From assembly GCA_026692865.1 (NCBI GenBank), contig JAPLNI010000049.1, forward strand, positions 1-33,522: a stretch of DNA of 33,522 nt, written 5' to 3'. The position numbers and the translations under genes are program-made. Origin of the DNA: Planctomycetota bacterium (GTDB lineage: Bacteria > Planctomycetota > Planctomycetia > Pirellulales > Pirellulaceae). The notes beneath the pieces were generated by a model. The model did not search any database, was not told the DNA's origin, and saw only the letters and a program-made list of their open reading frames with translations. This document shows, one piece after another, positions 14,712 through 22,326 of the stretch (its first letter is position 1; every line of letters starts with the position of its first letter).

Positions 14712-15440
14712 AAAACTTTTGTGGTTTTCTGAGCGGAACGACCATCTCGGTATGCCACTCCAAATTCAACACCTTTAAAAATAGCTGATACTTCGAGAAC
14801 GGGCCATCCCAACTCGAACTGAATATTGAGCTAAAATCTCCAGCCAATCAGGGCTACGTGAATTTTTTTCTTTCGTAATTCTATCATGACGAAAATTGCC
14901 GTAAAGCAGGATGTTTTGATGGCTCCGGTGGGCTAGTTCGTAATCGGGGGAGGCATTCGAGGCGAATCGGTGTGAAGTCCAGACTCGGGTGATCTTTACA
15001 GATTTACGTGGTTGCGATGTTCTTCATCTTTGAAAAATTTTGACGGTGGGTTCGTTGCCTGAGATTGAGTGATGCTTTGGTGGCGAGGCTGACGGTTAAG
15101 AAGATTTGGATCTGCCTGGGAACGCATCTTCGTGAACGCGGCAACCTGATGTGTTCCAACAACTTGGGCGTGTGTCGCTGACTGAAAACGAATGATCCTT
15201 GGTCAATATTTTCTTATTGTTTCACATCACAACGTGTCTAAGGAGACCTTCAATCTGACATCGACCCCGGTTAAGAAATTCTTGGGTTCAGCCTTGCAGC
15301 TAGGCGGGCTGATGAGAAATGCAAACAAAGTAAAAAGAGAATCCGTTCCTGATAGAAGCCTTCAAAGCTTGCTAAGAACGGTTAGAATCGGGTTGCGATG
15401 TAGACGTCCCCGCCCAGGCACTCAGTAACCGATATATTTT
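14712..15440. other. Long intergenic region before the C1 gene block
   Basis: There is no convincing protein gene; a 78-codon frame at 15192-15428 has no family features. The region contains a hairpin at 15119-15157, in which GGAACGCATC pairs with GATGTGTTCC around a 19-nt loop, and the larger fold listed at 15258-15401. Its length and pairings suggest one or more structured RNAs upstream of the cyclo-ligase gene. Confidence 0.45.
15258..15401 (+). ncRNA. Candidate structured RNA upstream of 5-formyl-THF cyclo-ligase
   Basis: ACATCG (15258-15263) pairs with CGATGT (15396-15401). The helix continues by A-C-C-C with G-G-G-T and G-G-T-T with A-A-T-C across a bulge. Inside are a TCAGCC/GGCTGA hairpin (15288-15312) and a CCGTTC/GAACGG hairpin (15343-15381) with an inner AAGC/GCTT stem, separated by an A-rich single strand. 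In many proteobacteria 6S RNA lies directly upstream of this same gene (ygfA), so a 6S-like RNA or a cis-acting leader are the two ideas. It does not match the classic 6S layout closely. The fold was built by hand. Confidence 0.35.
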
Positions 15441-16040
15441 ATGACAGATCTTTTTCAACGCAAAACCGAAATTCGCAAACAAGCACACGAGAACCGGAAG
15501 AACCAATCGGACAAAGATGGCTTGTCGGTTTTGATTGTTGATCGATTCATCGCACTTCCAGAGTATCTGAATGCTAAGACCGTCATGTTCTACGTCGATG
15601 TTCGTGAGGAAGTAAGAACCAGACAGGCTCTTCCAGCAGCACTCGAGAGCGGAAAACGCATTGTTGTTCCTTACTGCAAAGATGGTGAGTTAGAACTGTT
15701 TCTGCTGGAGTCGATGGATGAACTCGAACTGGGCATGTATCGCATCCTCGAGCCCAAGAACGATTTACGAAATGTTGCCGCCAAGCATGTTCAACCGGAA
15801 GATCTCGACCTAGTCATGGTGCCGGGAGTTGCCTTTGATCGCAATGGTGGTCGAACAGGTCATGGAAAGGGCTATTATGACAAGCTTCTTCAGCACGCTC
15901 GCCCAGACGCACCGCTGATCGCACTTAGCTTCGAGTGTCAGTTGTTCGATGAGATTCCGTCTGAGAGTCACGACATTTACATGGACAAAGTTGTGACTGA
16001 AACCAACACTTACGTTGGACGTGGGCGAGTGTCATCATGA
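15441..16040 (+). CDS. ygfA: 5-formyltetrahydrofolate cyclo-ligase
   Basis: 199 residues, the usual size. It converts 5-formyl-THF with ATP to 5,10-methenyl-THF in the cytoplasm. The N-terminal basic helix (RKTEIRKQAHENRKN) provides the phosphate-binding lysine/arginine region. The C-terminal signature VMVPGVAFDRNGGRTGHGKGYYDKLL includes the G-x-G-K-G-Y-Y-D ATP loop. It overlaps the next gene by ATGA (16037-16040), which suggests translational coupling of folate and methanopterin C1 metabolism. No strong Shine-Dalgarno is present before the ATG. Confidence 0.95.
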   Translation: MTDLFQRKTEIRKQAHENRKNQSDKDGLSVLIVDRFIALPEYLNAKTVMFYVDVREEVRTRQALPAALESGKRIVVPYCKDGELELFLLESMDELELGMYRILEPKNDLRNVAAKHVQPEDLDLVMVPGVAFDRNGGRTGHGKGYYDKLLQHARPDAPLIALSFECQLFDEIPSESHDIYMDKVVTETNTYVGRGRVSS

Positions 16041-16987
16041 GTAGCTTGCTACCTGTAAACTCAGACTTAGTTGAAGACACATACGCAGAAGCGTTTCGAA
16101 GTATCTACGGTCGCGTGCTGGTTACCGCGGGCAGCCGTAAGTGGCTTGACGCGGCGATCATGGCGGCCACTGGGCACGCGAGTAGTACCATCTTGTGCGA
16201 TTGTGAAGCTGGTATTGAGTCGTGTGTCGATGGTTCGAGTCCTGATCAGATAACGCCTGACGGACGCGTTGGAGCGTATCTCCAGTTCCATGTCCCACGA
16301 TTTCGCAAGGACCGTGTCGAGCACTTGGAGCGAGTAATGCTCGCTCGAATTTCGCAGAACATCCTGACATGTCCAACGACGCGATGTTTCAATGCACTCG
16401 TGTCTGACCCTTACTTCAAGCTTGGTCGAAAAATTGCTTTCTTCGGCGATCGACATGAGTTCCGAGACGTGCGTTTTGGAGAGCCTGGTTGGGTCATTCC
16501 AACGCTTGGCGGGGATTTCTTTTTGTCGCGTCGCTTTGGTTATGCAGACGGACTGATGGGTGGAAATCTTTGGTTTTTGGGGGCCACCGAAGAGGCTGCG
16601 ATTGAAGCGGCTGAGAAAGCCGCCGCCGCCGCCGACGCTTCGCCGGGGGTGATCACAACGTTCCCCGGTGGTGTTGCTGCTAGCGGAAGCAAGGCCGGTA
16701 GCAGTTACAAGTTTCTGATCGCAGGGACCTACGCAGAGTTTTGTCCAACACTCAAGGACAAACTCGGCAGCGCTTCCAAAGTCCCTGATGGTGTTACATC
16801 GATTATGGAAATCATCATCAACGGTCGCGATTTGGAGGCTGTTCGGCAAGCAACCTATGCGTCGATTAACGCATCCGTCGACACCCAGGGACTTGTACGC
16901 ATCTCTGCTGGTAATTACGGTGGAAGACTCGGGAAGTCGTTTATCTATCTGCATCCAGAACTTCATCCGACTCCCAGCCCTGCTTGA
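16037..16987 (+). CDS. fhcD: Formylmethanofuran:tetrahydromethanopterin formyltransferase (Ftr/FhcD)
   Basis: 316 residues, near the family's ~300. It belongs to the formyltransferase of the H4MPT-linked C1 pathway. In bacteria this is subunit D of the Fhc formyltransferase/hydrolase complex, which moves a formyl group from H4MPT to a methanofuran-like cofactor for release as formate. Supporting segments are AEAFRSIYGRVLVTA near the start, GGDFFLSRRFGYADGLMGGN in the middle, and TTFPGGVAASGSKAGSSYKF, the conserved P-G-G-x-x-A-S-G-S-K site. An Ala/Glu-rich linker (EEAAIEAAEKAAAAADA) is species-specific. The start overlaps the cyclo-ligase stop by 4 nt. The other fhc subunit genes are not in the window. 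Confidence 0.93.
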   Translation: MSSLLPVNSDLVEDTYAEAFRSIYGRVLVTAGSRKWLDAAIMAATGHASSTILCDCEAGIESCVDGSSPDQITPDGRVGAYLQFHVPRFRKDRVEHLERVMLARISQNILTCPTTRCFNALVSDPYFKLGRKIAFFGDRHEFRDVRFGEPGWVIPTLGGDFFLSRRFGYADGLMGGNLWFLGATEEAAIEAAEKAAAAADASPGVITTFPGGVAASGSKAGSSYKFLIAGTYAEFCPTLKDKLGSASKVPDGVTSIMEIIINGRDLEAVRQATYASINASVDTQGLVRISAGNYGGRLGKSFIYLHPELHPTPSPA

Positions 16988-17071
16988 TGTCCGCAGTGCT
17001 TGATATCAGCATGCATGTCGAAGTCTTATAATCTTACTTTTGTATCCGTAGCCTTAACTGACAAATAAAAC

Positions 17072-17674
17072 ATGGCAAAAAAGAAAGCTGCTTCTGCAAA
17101 GAAGCCCAGTAAAAAATCGAACAAGAACGTTACCGGAAGAATCTTGCTGCGATGTGGAGAAGCCCTTGTCGAGGACACACCGGTTTGGTCAGCGGCGGAG
17201 CCCGAAGTCATCATCGGTGAGCTCGACGGACCCGTAGGCCACGCGATTGCCAACCTCATCGGCAATCAAGTGAAGGGGCATACGAAAGTTTTCGCGATTC
17301 TCAATAGCGATGTCATGGTCAAGCCCGCGACGGTGATGGTAAGCAAAGTCACCGTCAACAGTGCGAAGTACACCAACATTTTGATGGGAACTGTTCAAGC
17401 GGCGATCGCACACGGAGTTCTAGACGCTGTTCGAGCAGGCCACATCCCCAAGAGCAAAGCAGAAGAGCTTGGAATCATCGTTAGTGTTTGGCTTGAACCG
17501 TCGATTGTTGATGCGGACTATGATCCAGAGCTTCTATTCAAAGTGAATCGTGAAGCAACGACAAAAGCGATTGCTAAAGCCATGAGCGGCGAACCGAACA
17601 TCGATTGGCTGTTAAAGAATCAAGACTCGATTCCTCACTTCTTCCACCAGTTGGCTCTGGATAAAAAGCTTTAA
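17072..17674 (+). CDS. Formaldehyde-activating enzyme (Fae) homologue without the catalytic histidine
   Basis: 200 residues: a Lys-rich N-terminal tail of ~19 residues, then a Fae domain. Family markers are GEALVED (29-35), VIIGELDGPVGHAIAN, KPATVMVSKVTVNSAKYTNILMGTVQAAIAHGVLDAV, and REATTKAIAKAMSGEP near the end. Fae condenses formaldehyde with tetrahydromethanopterin. In Methylorubrum Fae the proposed catalytic His22 lies in the segment A-H-I-D-L-I-I-G; here the aligned segment is A-E-P-E-V-I-I-G, with Glu in place of His. It may be one of the Fae paralogues of uncertain activity rather than the main enzyme. It lies 84 nt after fhcD, probably in the same transcript. Confidence 0.85.
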   Translation: MAKKKAASAKKPSKKSNKNVTGRILLRCGEALVEDTPVWSAAEPEVIIGELDGPVGHAIANLIGNQVKGHTKVFAILNSDVMVKPATVMVSKVTVNSAKYTNILMGTVQAAIAHGVLDAVRAGHIPKSKAEELGIIVSVWLEPSIVDADYDPELLFKVNREATTKAIAKAMSGEPNIDWLLKNQDSIPHFFHQLALDKKL

Positions 17675-17713
17675 AATCATTCTTGCCCTAGTTTTCGTGT
17701 AGCCGAAACCTTG

Positions 17714-17740
17714 CTGCGTCTGACGAAGGCGCAGTGATTT
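17714..17740. terminator. Hairpin between convergent fae-like and HIT genes
   Basis: CTGCGTC (17714-17720) pairs with GGCGCAG (17728-17734), 7 bp with one G-U, around a 7-nt loop. GTGATTTT follows on the plus strand. It lies between the ends of two convergent genes, so it may stop transcription from the plus side. The T-run is short. Confidence 0.45.
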
Positions 17741-17773
17741 TGCGACCGTAGAGAAGCGCCGACTTGGATGATA

Positions 17774-18100
17774 CTAAAGCTGCTTTCCGCCCATGAGGTG
17801 TAGGTGCAGATGCGGGACTTCTTGCCCACCTTCTTTGCCGCAGTTGATTACGATTCGATAGCCCGAATCGGCGACTCCAGAGATCGCTGCCACTTTGTTG
17901 ACAACCGCAAACAAGTGCGCAACCAGCGGGAGATCTTCCTCCTGGACATGCTCCAAAGATTCAATCGGCTTTTTTGGAATGATGAGCACATGAACTGGAG
18001 CTTTGGGGAAAATGTCCAAAAAGGCGAGACTCAAATCATCTTCATAGACGATTGTCGCGGGAATTTCCCGGCGAATGATTTTTGAAAAAACGGTTTCCAT
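17774..18100 (-). CDS. HIT-family (HINT-like) nucleotide hydrolase
   Basis: 108 residues from the ATG at 18100 (METVFSKIIRREIPA), which matches the usual HINT start. A TTG at 18154 would add 18 unrelated residues. The histidine triad H-L-H-L-H-L-M-G-G near the C-terminus binds the nucleotide alpha-phosphate. The family hydrolyses purine nucleoside phosphoramidates or adenylylated lysine in the cytoplasm. Conserved V-Y-E-D-D, A-F-L-D-I-F-P-K-A-P-V-H and G-K-E-G-G-Q-E-V-P-H-L are present. It stands alone and is divergent from the DUF6800-like gene. Confidence 0.93.
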   Translation of the reverse strand: METVFSKIIRREIPATIVYEDDLSLAFLDIFPKAPVHVLIIPKKPIESLEHVQEEDLPLVAHLFAVVNKVAAISGVADSGYRIVINCGKEGGQEVPHLHLHLMGGKQL

Positions 18101-18288
18101 GAAGCATTTATCCCTAAAAACATTGCGAAATGGGGGCGACCTAGACAAACTCAAGATCGATCTCGTTGACGTTTTGATCGATCAGAGGTAATTTATAGCC
18201 AATTAACAGAGGTTTATCCCGAAACGATAGCGCCTCCAAGCGGTGATCGTCGGGAGATTTAACACAACAATACAGGATTTGAGAGACA

Positions 18289-18477
18289 ATGGCAGGAACA
18301 GAGCGCCAACGAGAACTTCGACGACGAAAATCACGTGCAAAGAAAGTTACCAAGTTGGCTGAGAAGTCAAAGAAGGCTTCCAAGACTGAGAAAGCTGCAA
18401 TCATCGTGAAGCTTCGAAAGCTCACGCCAGGCGCAGACACGCTGATCGCTGCATGGGGTTTGAACGAGAAGGCTTAA
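18289..18477 (+). CDS. Small basic protein, DUF6800-like
   Basis: 62 residues, strongly basic at the N-terminus (MAGTERQRELRRRKSRAKKV). It has a Lys/Ala-rich helix and a conserved-looking end (KLRKLTPGADTLIAAWGLNE). This pattern is recognised as a short protein family found in planctomycetes; its function is unknown. A TTTGAGAGAC stretch just before the ATG may serve as ribosome site. The stop lies 20 nt before the preferred start of the PQQ-repeat gene. The basic character suggests RNA or DNA binding, but this is inference. Confidence 0.8.
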   Translation: MAGTERQRELRRRKSRAKKVTKLAEKSKKASKTEKAAIIVKLRKLTPGADTLIAAWGLNEKA

Positions 18478-18497
18478 TTGTACGACGAGTAATCTGT

Positions 18498-19874
18498 ATG
18501 AACGTAAACGTCGGACTACAAAAATCAGCCGCACAATTATTGTTGCGGCTGTTTTCGTTTCGGGTTGCCGCTTCCTTTATCTTGGGCAGTCTCATTGCGT
18601 GCCTAGCTAATCATTCGATCGCTTTCGCAGAGTCGCCTGCAAAAAGCTCTAGCGTTAGTCCAAATGCACCAGGATCTGTTCAAGCGTGGCCCACCTACCG
18701 CGGTAGCGACAGCACATCAGTTGCCGATGCAAGCGATTTGCCTACGTCGTGGTCGGAAACATCTAACGTCAAGTGGAAGACGGAAATACCTGGCCGAGGA
18801 TGGTCTTCACCTATCGTTTGGGGGAAGACAATCTGGATGACAACTGCCACACCCGATGGGCTCGAGCAATCGCTTGTTGGCGTCGATGCTGACTCCGGTG
18901 CAACAGTTTGTAACGAGTTGGTCTTTACCAATACGACTGTTCAGCCCGACTACGACAAATCGAACTCGTACGCATCGCCAACACCCACGACCGATGGAGA
19001 GCGGATCTATGTTCACTACGGAGCCTACGGGACCGCTTGTTACGATATCCAAGACAGATCGCATCCGAAGCAACTTTGGCAGCGACGCGATCTACCTTGT
19101 AACCATTTTCGTGGAGCAGGAAGTTCGCCCATCCTCTACGAGAATGCGCTCATTTTTCATATGGACGGCTTCGATCATCATTACGCGGTTGCTTTGAACA
19201 AGATGACGGGTGAAACCCTTTGGAAGTCTGATCGCAACGTGGACTATCAGACCGATGATGGCGATATGATGAAGGCTTTTTCTACGCCTTTGATCATTCA
19301 CACTAAGGATAGGGTGCAGATGATTAGCCCAACTGCTAAAGCTGTTTTGTCGTTGAATCCGGTCGATGGCTCAGAGTATTGGCGAGTTCGATACAAGGAG
19401 CATTCGTCCGCCGCTCGACCCGTGTTTGATGGCGTACGAGTTTATCTGAACTCGGGCTTTAGCAAAGGAAAACTTTTAGCGATAGATCCAAACGGCAGTG
19501 GAGATGTCACGGCAGATCATGTTCTCTGGGAAGCAAGTCGCGGAATAGGCTGCAAGCCGTCGCCTACCGTTTATCGGGACTGGGTGTTTACGGTTGAAGA
19601 TCGCGGCGTAGTGACTTGTGTCGCTAAATCCGATGGTAGCATCGTCTGGCAGAAGCGAGTCGGCGGAGATTTCAGTGCGTCGCCACTGGTTGCAGACGAT
19701 CATCTGTACTGCTTCGACGAAAAAGGAGCCGGCTACGTGTTTGAAGCCAATGGTTCAGGCAACTTGGTAGCCACAAACACTTTGGAAGATGGCTGCAAAG
19801 CTTCTCCGATTGCACTCGGTCGTGAAATGATTGTTCGTTCCAAAGCACACTTGTATTGCTTACAGATTCAATAG
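18498..19874 (+). CDS. Secreted PQQ-like beta-propeller repeat protein
   Basis: 458 residues from the ATG at 18498, chosen because it gives a signal peptide (hydrophobic FRVAASFILGSLIACLANHSIAFA). An ATG at 18453 lies inside the previous gene. After a short Ser/Pro linker it holds PQQ/BamB-type blades: WPTYRGSDSTSVADASDLPTSW, VKWKTEIPGRGWSSPIVWG, GVDADSGATV, and repeated L-x-W-x-x-x-x-G-x-x-x-S-P units (SSPILYEN, CKPSPTVY, SASPLVADDHLYCFD, CKASPIALG). Expected location is periplasmic. Such planctomycete proteins are often called serine/threonine-kinase-related or BamB-like. No cofactor site or catalytic role is evident. Confidence 0.88.
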   Translation: MNVNVGLQKSAAQLLLRLFSFRVAASFILGSLIACLANHSIAFAESPAKSSSVSPNAPGSVQAWPTYRGSDSTSVADASDLPTSWSETSNVKWKTEIPGRGWSSPIVWGKTIWMTTATPDGLEQSLVGVDADSGATVCNELVFTNTTVQPDYDKSNSYASPTPTTDGERIYVHYGAYGTACYDIQDRSHPKQLWQRRDLPCNHFRGAGSSPILYENALIFHMDGFDHHYAVALNKMTGETLWKSDRNVDYQTDDGDMMKAFSTPLIIHTKDRVQMISPTAKAVLSLNPVDGSEYWRVRYKEHSSAARPVFDGVRVYLNSGFSKGKLLAIDPNGSGDVTADHVLWEASRGIGCKPSPTVYRDWVFTVEDRGVVTCVAKSDGSIVWQKRVGGDFSASPLVADDHLYCFDEKGAGYVFEANGSGNLVATNTLEDGCKASPIALGREMIVRSKAHLYCLQIQ

Positions 19875-19909
19875 TCGTTCGTAAAACTTACCACTTGATC
19901 AGGATAATT

Positions 19910-20473
19910 ATGAATATCTCGAAGTCCTCTCGCAGTCCCGTTCTGCTTTCCATTTTATTGGCGGCCTTTGCAACTACCTATGTACAGGCGGAAGCTCCAG
20001 CCGGAAAGATTGCGCTCGGAGCCTCGATTTCGATGACGCCTCCTGCGGAATGGGAATCCGTTCCGCCGAAATCGAACATGGTTCAAAGCGAATTCCGAGC
20101 ACCCAAAGATCAAAAAGAAGATACAGCACGTGTGACAGTGATGAGCGCATCCGGCGGGATTGATGCCAACATTGATCGTTGGATTGGGCAGTTCGATGGT
20201 GCCAAGAAAGACGAAGCAAAAATTGAAAAGATGGACGTCGCTGGTGCTACGGTTCACATGGTAGACATCGCTGGAACTTTCAAGGACAGCATGGGCGGTG
20301 GTCCTTTTGCTCCGGGCCCTATGAAGAAGCGGGAAAATTATCGCATGATCGGTGCGATCGTAGAAACCAAAAATGATGGGCTCGTTTTCATCAAGATGAC
20401 TGGCCCCAAAACAACCATCGAGGCGTTGGCGGACGGTTTCAAGAAATCGCTTACAAGTCTAGAGAAGAAGTAA
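19910..20473 (+). CDS. Small secreted protein of unknown function
   Basis: 187 residues from the ATG at 19910, which has AGGA nine bases upstream and starts a signal peptide (MNISKSSRSPVLLSILLAAF ending near VQA). A longer frame from 19856 overlaps the previous gene and is not preferred. The mature part has SISMTPPAEWESVPPKSNMV, then SEFRAPKDQ, then VTVMSASGGIDANIDRWIGQF, and later FIKMTGPKTTIEALADGFKK. This pattern is common in planctomycete secreted proteins with a single alpha/beta domain that resembles lipoprotein-like LpqN or PsbP folds. The resemblance is only structural guesswork. It lies between the PQQ and rhodanese genes, in the same direction. Confidence 0.8.
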   Translation: MNISKSSRSPVLLSILLAAFATTYVQAEAPAGKIALGASISMTPPAEWESVPPKSNMVQSEFRAPKDQKEDTARVTVMSASGGIDANIDRWIGQFDGAKKDEAKIEKMDVAGATVHMVDIAGTFKDSMGGGPFAPGPMKKRENYRMIGAIVETKNDGLVFIKMTGPKTTIEALADGFKKSLTSLEKK

Positions 20474-20495
20474 TCAAAGAAAGAAATTTCAATTC

Positions 20496-20867
20496 ATGGC
20501 AATGAAGCACTCGCCTCAATTTTTAAAGCTCGCTACCGAAGCACAATCTCGCGTTCAGCGTTGCTCGGTAGCCGATGTCAAAAATTGGATGTCCGAAGAC
20601 GCCGAAATGAAGCTGATCGACGTTCGGGAGGAAAGCGAGTTTGCAGCAGGTCACTTGCCGAACGCGATCGCAATGGGCCGAGGAATCATCGAACGAGATA
20701 TTGAGAATCGGATTCCCGATCCAGCCGCGAAGATCGTTCTTTACTGCGGCGGTGGTTATCGATCTGCACTCACCGCGGAGAGTCTTCAAAAGATGGGCTA
20801 CACCAATGTGGTGTCGATGGATGGCGGGTGGAGTGGTTGGAAGGAAGCTGGGCTACCAACCGAGTAA
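20496..20867 (+). CDS. Rhodanese-like sulfurtransferase
   Basis: 123 residues, a single rhodanese domain. It has LIDVREESEFAAGHLPNAIA near residues 40-59 and the active-site loop CGGGYRS with Cys84, the persulfide carrier. The C-terminal MDGGWSGWKEAGLP is typical. It is cytoplasmic, with no signal peptide, and probably transfers sulfur or acts as a thiol regulator; the acceptor is unknown. It begins 22 nt after the small secreted protein gene and converges on the FabI-like gene. Confidence 0.93.
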   Translation: MAMKHSPQFLKLATEAQSRVQRCSVADVKNWMSEDAEMKLIDVREESEFAAGHLPNAIAMGRGIIERDIENRIPDPAAKIVLYCGGGYRSALTAESLQKMGYTNVVSMDGGWSGWKEAGLPTE

Positions 20868-20890
20868 GCTTAATATTAAAGGCTTATTCT
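20865..20890. terminator. Hairpin between convergent rhodanese and FabI-like genes
   Basis: TAAGCTT (20865-20871, including the rhodanese stop) pairs with AGGCTTA (20880-20886) with one G-U around an 8-nt A/T loop, and TTCT follows. The position at the meeting point of convergent genes fits a terminator, though the U-run is weak. Confidence 0.4.
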
Positions 20891-20912
20891 CGAAGTTGAA
20901 TTCGCCTTGTTG

Positions 20913-21710
20913 CTATTCGCTCATCTTCTTCAAGATGTTTTGATCGAAGTAATTGGTTGACATGCCGGCGTCCACGACAAGCGTTTGCGATTGGATACCG
21001 GATGACCTTGGGCTCAACAAGAAGATTGCGGTATCAGCGGCCTCTTGCGTTGCGAGGCCTCGGTGCCTTGGGATAGCTTGCTCGGCAAATAGATACGCGT
21101 CGACGTAACCAGGGATTCCGGCTGAGGCACTTGTCTTAAGCAGGCCCGCTCCAACGGCGTTGAATCGCACTTCGGAGAATCGGCTAAATGATTTCGCTAA
21201 GAACGCGAGGCTAGAATCGAGTGCGGCTTTTACCGGAGCCATAAATCCGTAACTTTCGCTTGCCATTTTCGTGGTTGAGATACTGATTGTGACAACGGAT
21301 GCATTCTTTGCTAAAACGTCCTTTAATGCGTTCGCGATCGCGATGAAGGAAAAGCAGGAGATGTCGATGGCTTGCAAGAACTGCCGCCGAGTAGTCTCGT
21401 GGAAGGATTTCATTCCTTCGCTGTAGTCTGCAAACGCGATCGAATGGACGATCCCATCGATGATACTAAAGCGTCCGGAAATCTCGTTGGCGACCCGGTC
21501 GATTTGGTCTTGGTGTTCGACATCGCAAACAAAAATTTCGTAGCCACTCAGCAATTTCTGGAGCTCCTCGCGTCGCTTCTCAGATCGCACTACAAATATT
21601 GGATTCGCGCCACACTCCATCAGCGACTTGGCAATTGCGTAGGCAACACTTTTGCGGTTTGCGACCCCGAAAATAACGATGTTTTTGTTGGCAAGCTGAA
21701 GGAAATCCAA
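20913..21710 (-). CDS. fabI: FabI-like enoyl-[acyl-carrier-protein] reductase
   Basis: 265 residues from a TTG at 21710; no closer start keeps the nucleotide-binding loop. It is a short-chain dehydrogenase fold. Gly-rich [17 protein letters not shown] fits the FabI NADH loop, as do [21 protein letters not shown], and the Y-x6-K pair Tyr154-Lys161 ([12 protein letters not shown]). It would reduce enoyl-ACP in the last step of fatty acid elongation. The other FabI tyrosine (Tyr146 in E. coli) is aligned with Ile144 here, so it could be a divergent FabI or a related SDR. The end ([19 protein letters not shown]) is typical of the family. It is a monocistronic gene. Confidence 0.82.
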   Translation of the reverse strand: MDFLQLANKNIVIFGVANRKSVAYAIAKSLMECGANPIFVVRSEKRREELQKLLSGYEIFVCDVEHQDQIDRVANEISGRFSIIDGIVHSIAFADYSEGMKSFHETTRRQFLQAIDISCFSFIAIANALKDVLAKNASVVTISISTTKMASESYGFMAPVKAALDSSLAFLAKSFSRFSEVRFNAVGAGLLKTSASAGIPGYVDAYLFAEQAIPRHRGLATQEAADTAIFLLSPRSSGIQSQTLVVDAGMSTNYFDQNILKKMSE

Positions 21711-21877
21711 TTGAGAATTACTTTACTTCTTAAGAATTATATCAGAACGGAAAACCCGAACGCTAAGCGTTTCCGAGAGCGAAAGCAAGCCCCGAACTGA
21801 CAAGCGACCAAGGAACTTATCGAAATTTCGTGAAGTCCAGAGGGCAACTCAAATAGTGGTTTCGTGTTTTGAGGGCG

Positions 21878-21907
21878 GCGAGTCTTGAGTTTGCGAGTCT
21901 TGAGTTC
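21878..21907. repeat. Tandem 15-bp repeat
   Basis: GCGAGTCTTGAGTT occurs twice head to tail (21878-21891 and 21893-21906). It lies in the non-coding spacer between the FabI-like gene and the small membrane protein. The rest of 21711-22009 holds nothing else recognisable. Confidence 0.7.
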
Positions 21908-22009
21908 TGGACGACGAGGGACTACTCTAGGAGAGCGCTCCTAGCGATTTTTTCAAGGTCGTGAGCGGCTTGCTGTGTCCGTTTTTCTCTCAGTTCGAGA
22001 ACGCGATTT

Positions 22010-22237
22010 ATGATGTCCATCGTTTGGCCGATCTTTTGGTTCGGGTTGATCTTGTCGGCAATTACTGCGACGCTCGTCGTCGCTTGGATGGAGCAATCGA
22101 AGCGAAAGAAAGCCTTGAGTGCGATCGAGGCAAGGCAGAAAAAGCAGAATGATCAAGAGAATCTAGGAGACTCGATGGAGAATATCGACTCGTTTCCGGC
22201 TGAGGAAAATTTTGAATTCTCGGAGTTCAACAAATAG
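22010..22237 (+). CDS. Small single-pass membrane protein
   Basis: 75 residues. One transmembrane helix near the start (VWPIFWFGLILSAITATLVVAWM) is followed by a basic and charged segment (EQSKRKKALSAIEARQKKQ) and an acidic tail (ENIDSFPAEENFEFSEFNK). The charge layout suggests a cytoplasmic C-terminus. Codon use is normal and the layout is protein-like, but no family is recognised. Two ATGs (22010, 22013) are possible starts and neither has a clear ribosome site. Confidence 0.6.
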   Translation: MMSIVWPIFWFGLILSAITATLVVAWMEQSKRKKALSAIEARQKKQNDQENLGDSMENIDSFPAEENFEFSEFNK

Positions 22238-22326
22238 TAGCCTAATGCATTGGCTTCAAGCCAGTTCTCTTACAACTCTCAAGTATCTGCGTCTCGGAGA
22301 GACATTCCTGCGTTTAAAAACAAAGA

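Noticed and set aside
15241-15256. AGGAGACCTTC resembling part of a cobalamin riboswitch box
   Set aside because: Only a short match; the other conserved B12 riboswitch elements are absent and the downstream gene is a folate enzyme.
15192-15428. 78-residue plus-strand frame
   Set aside because: Its bases take part in the predicted RNA fold and the peptide has no conserved features or ribosome site.
16067-16966. 299-residue minus-strand frame
   Set aside because: A shadow of the formyltransferase gene fhcD, which has clear family motifs on the plus strand.
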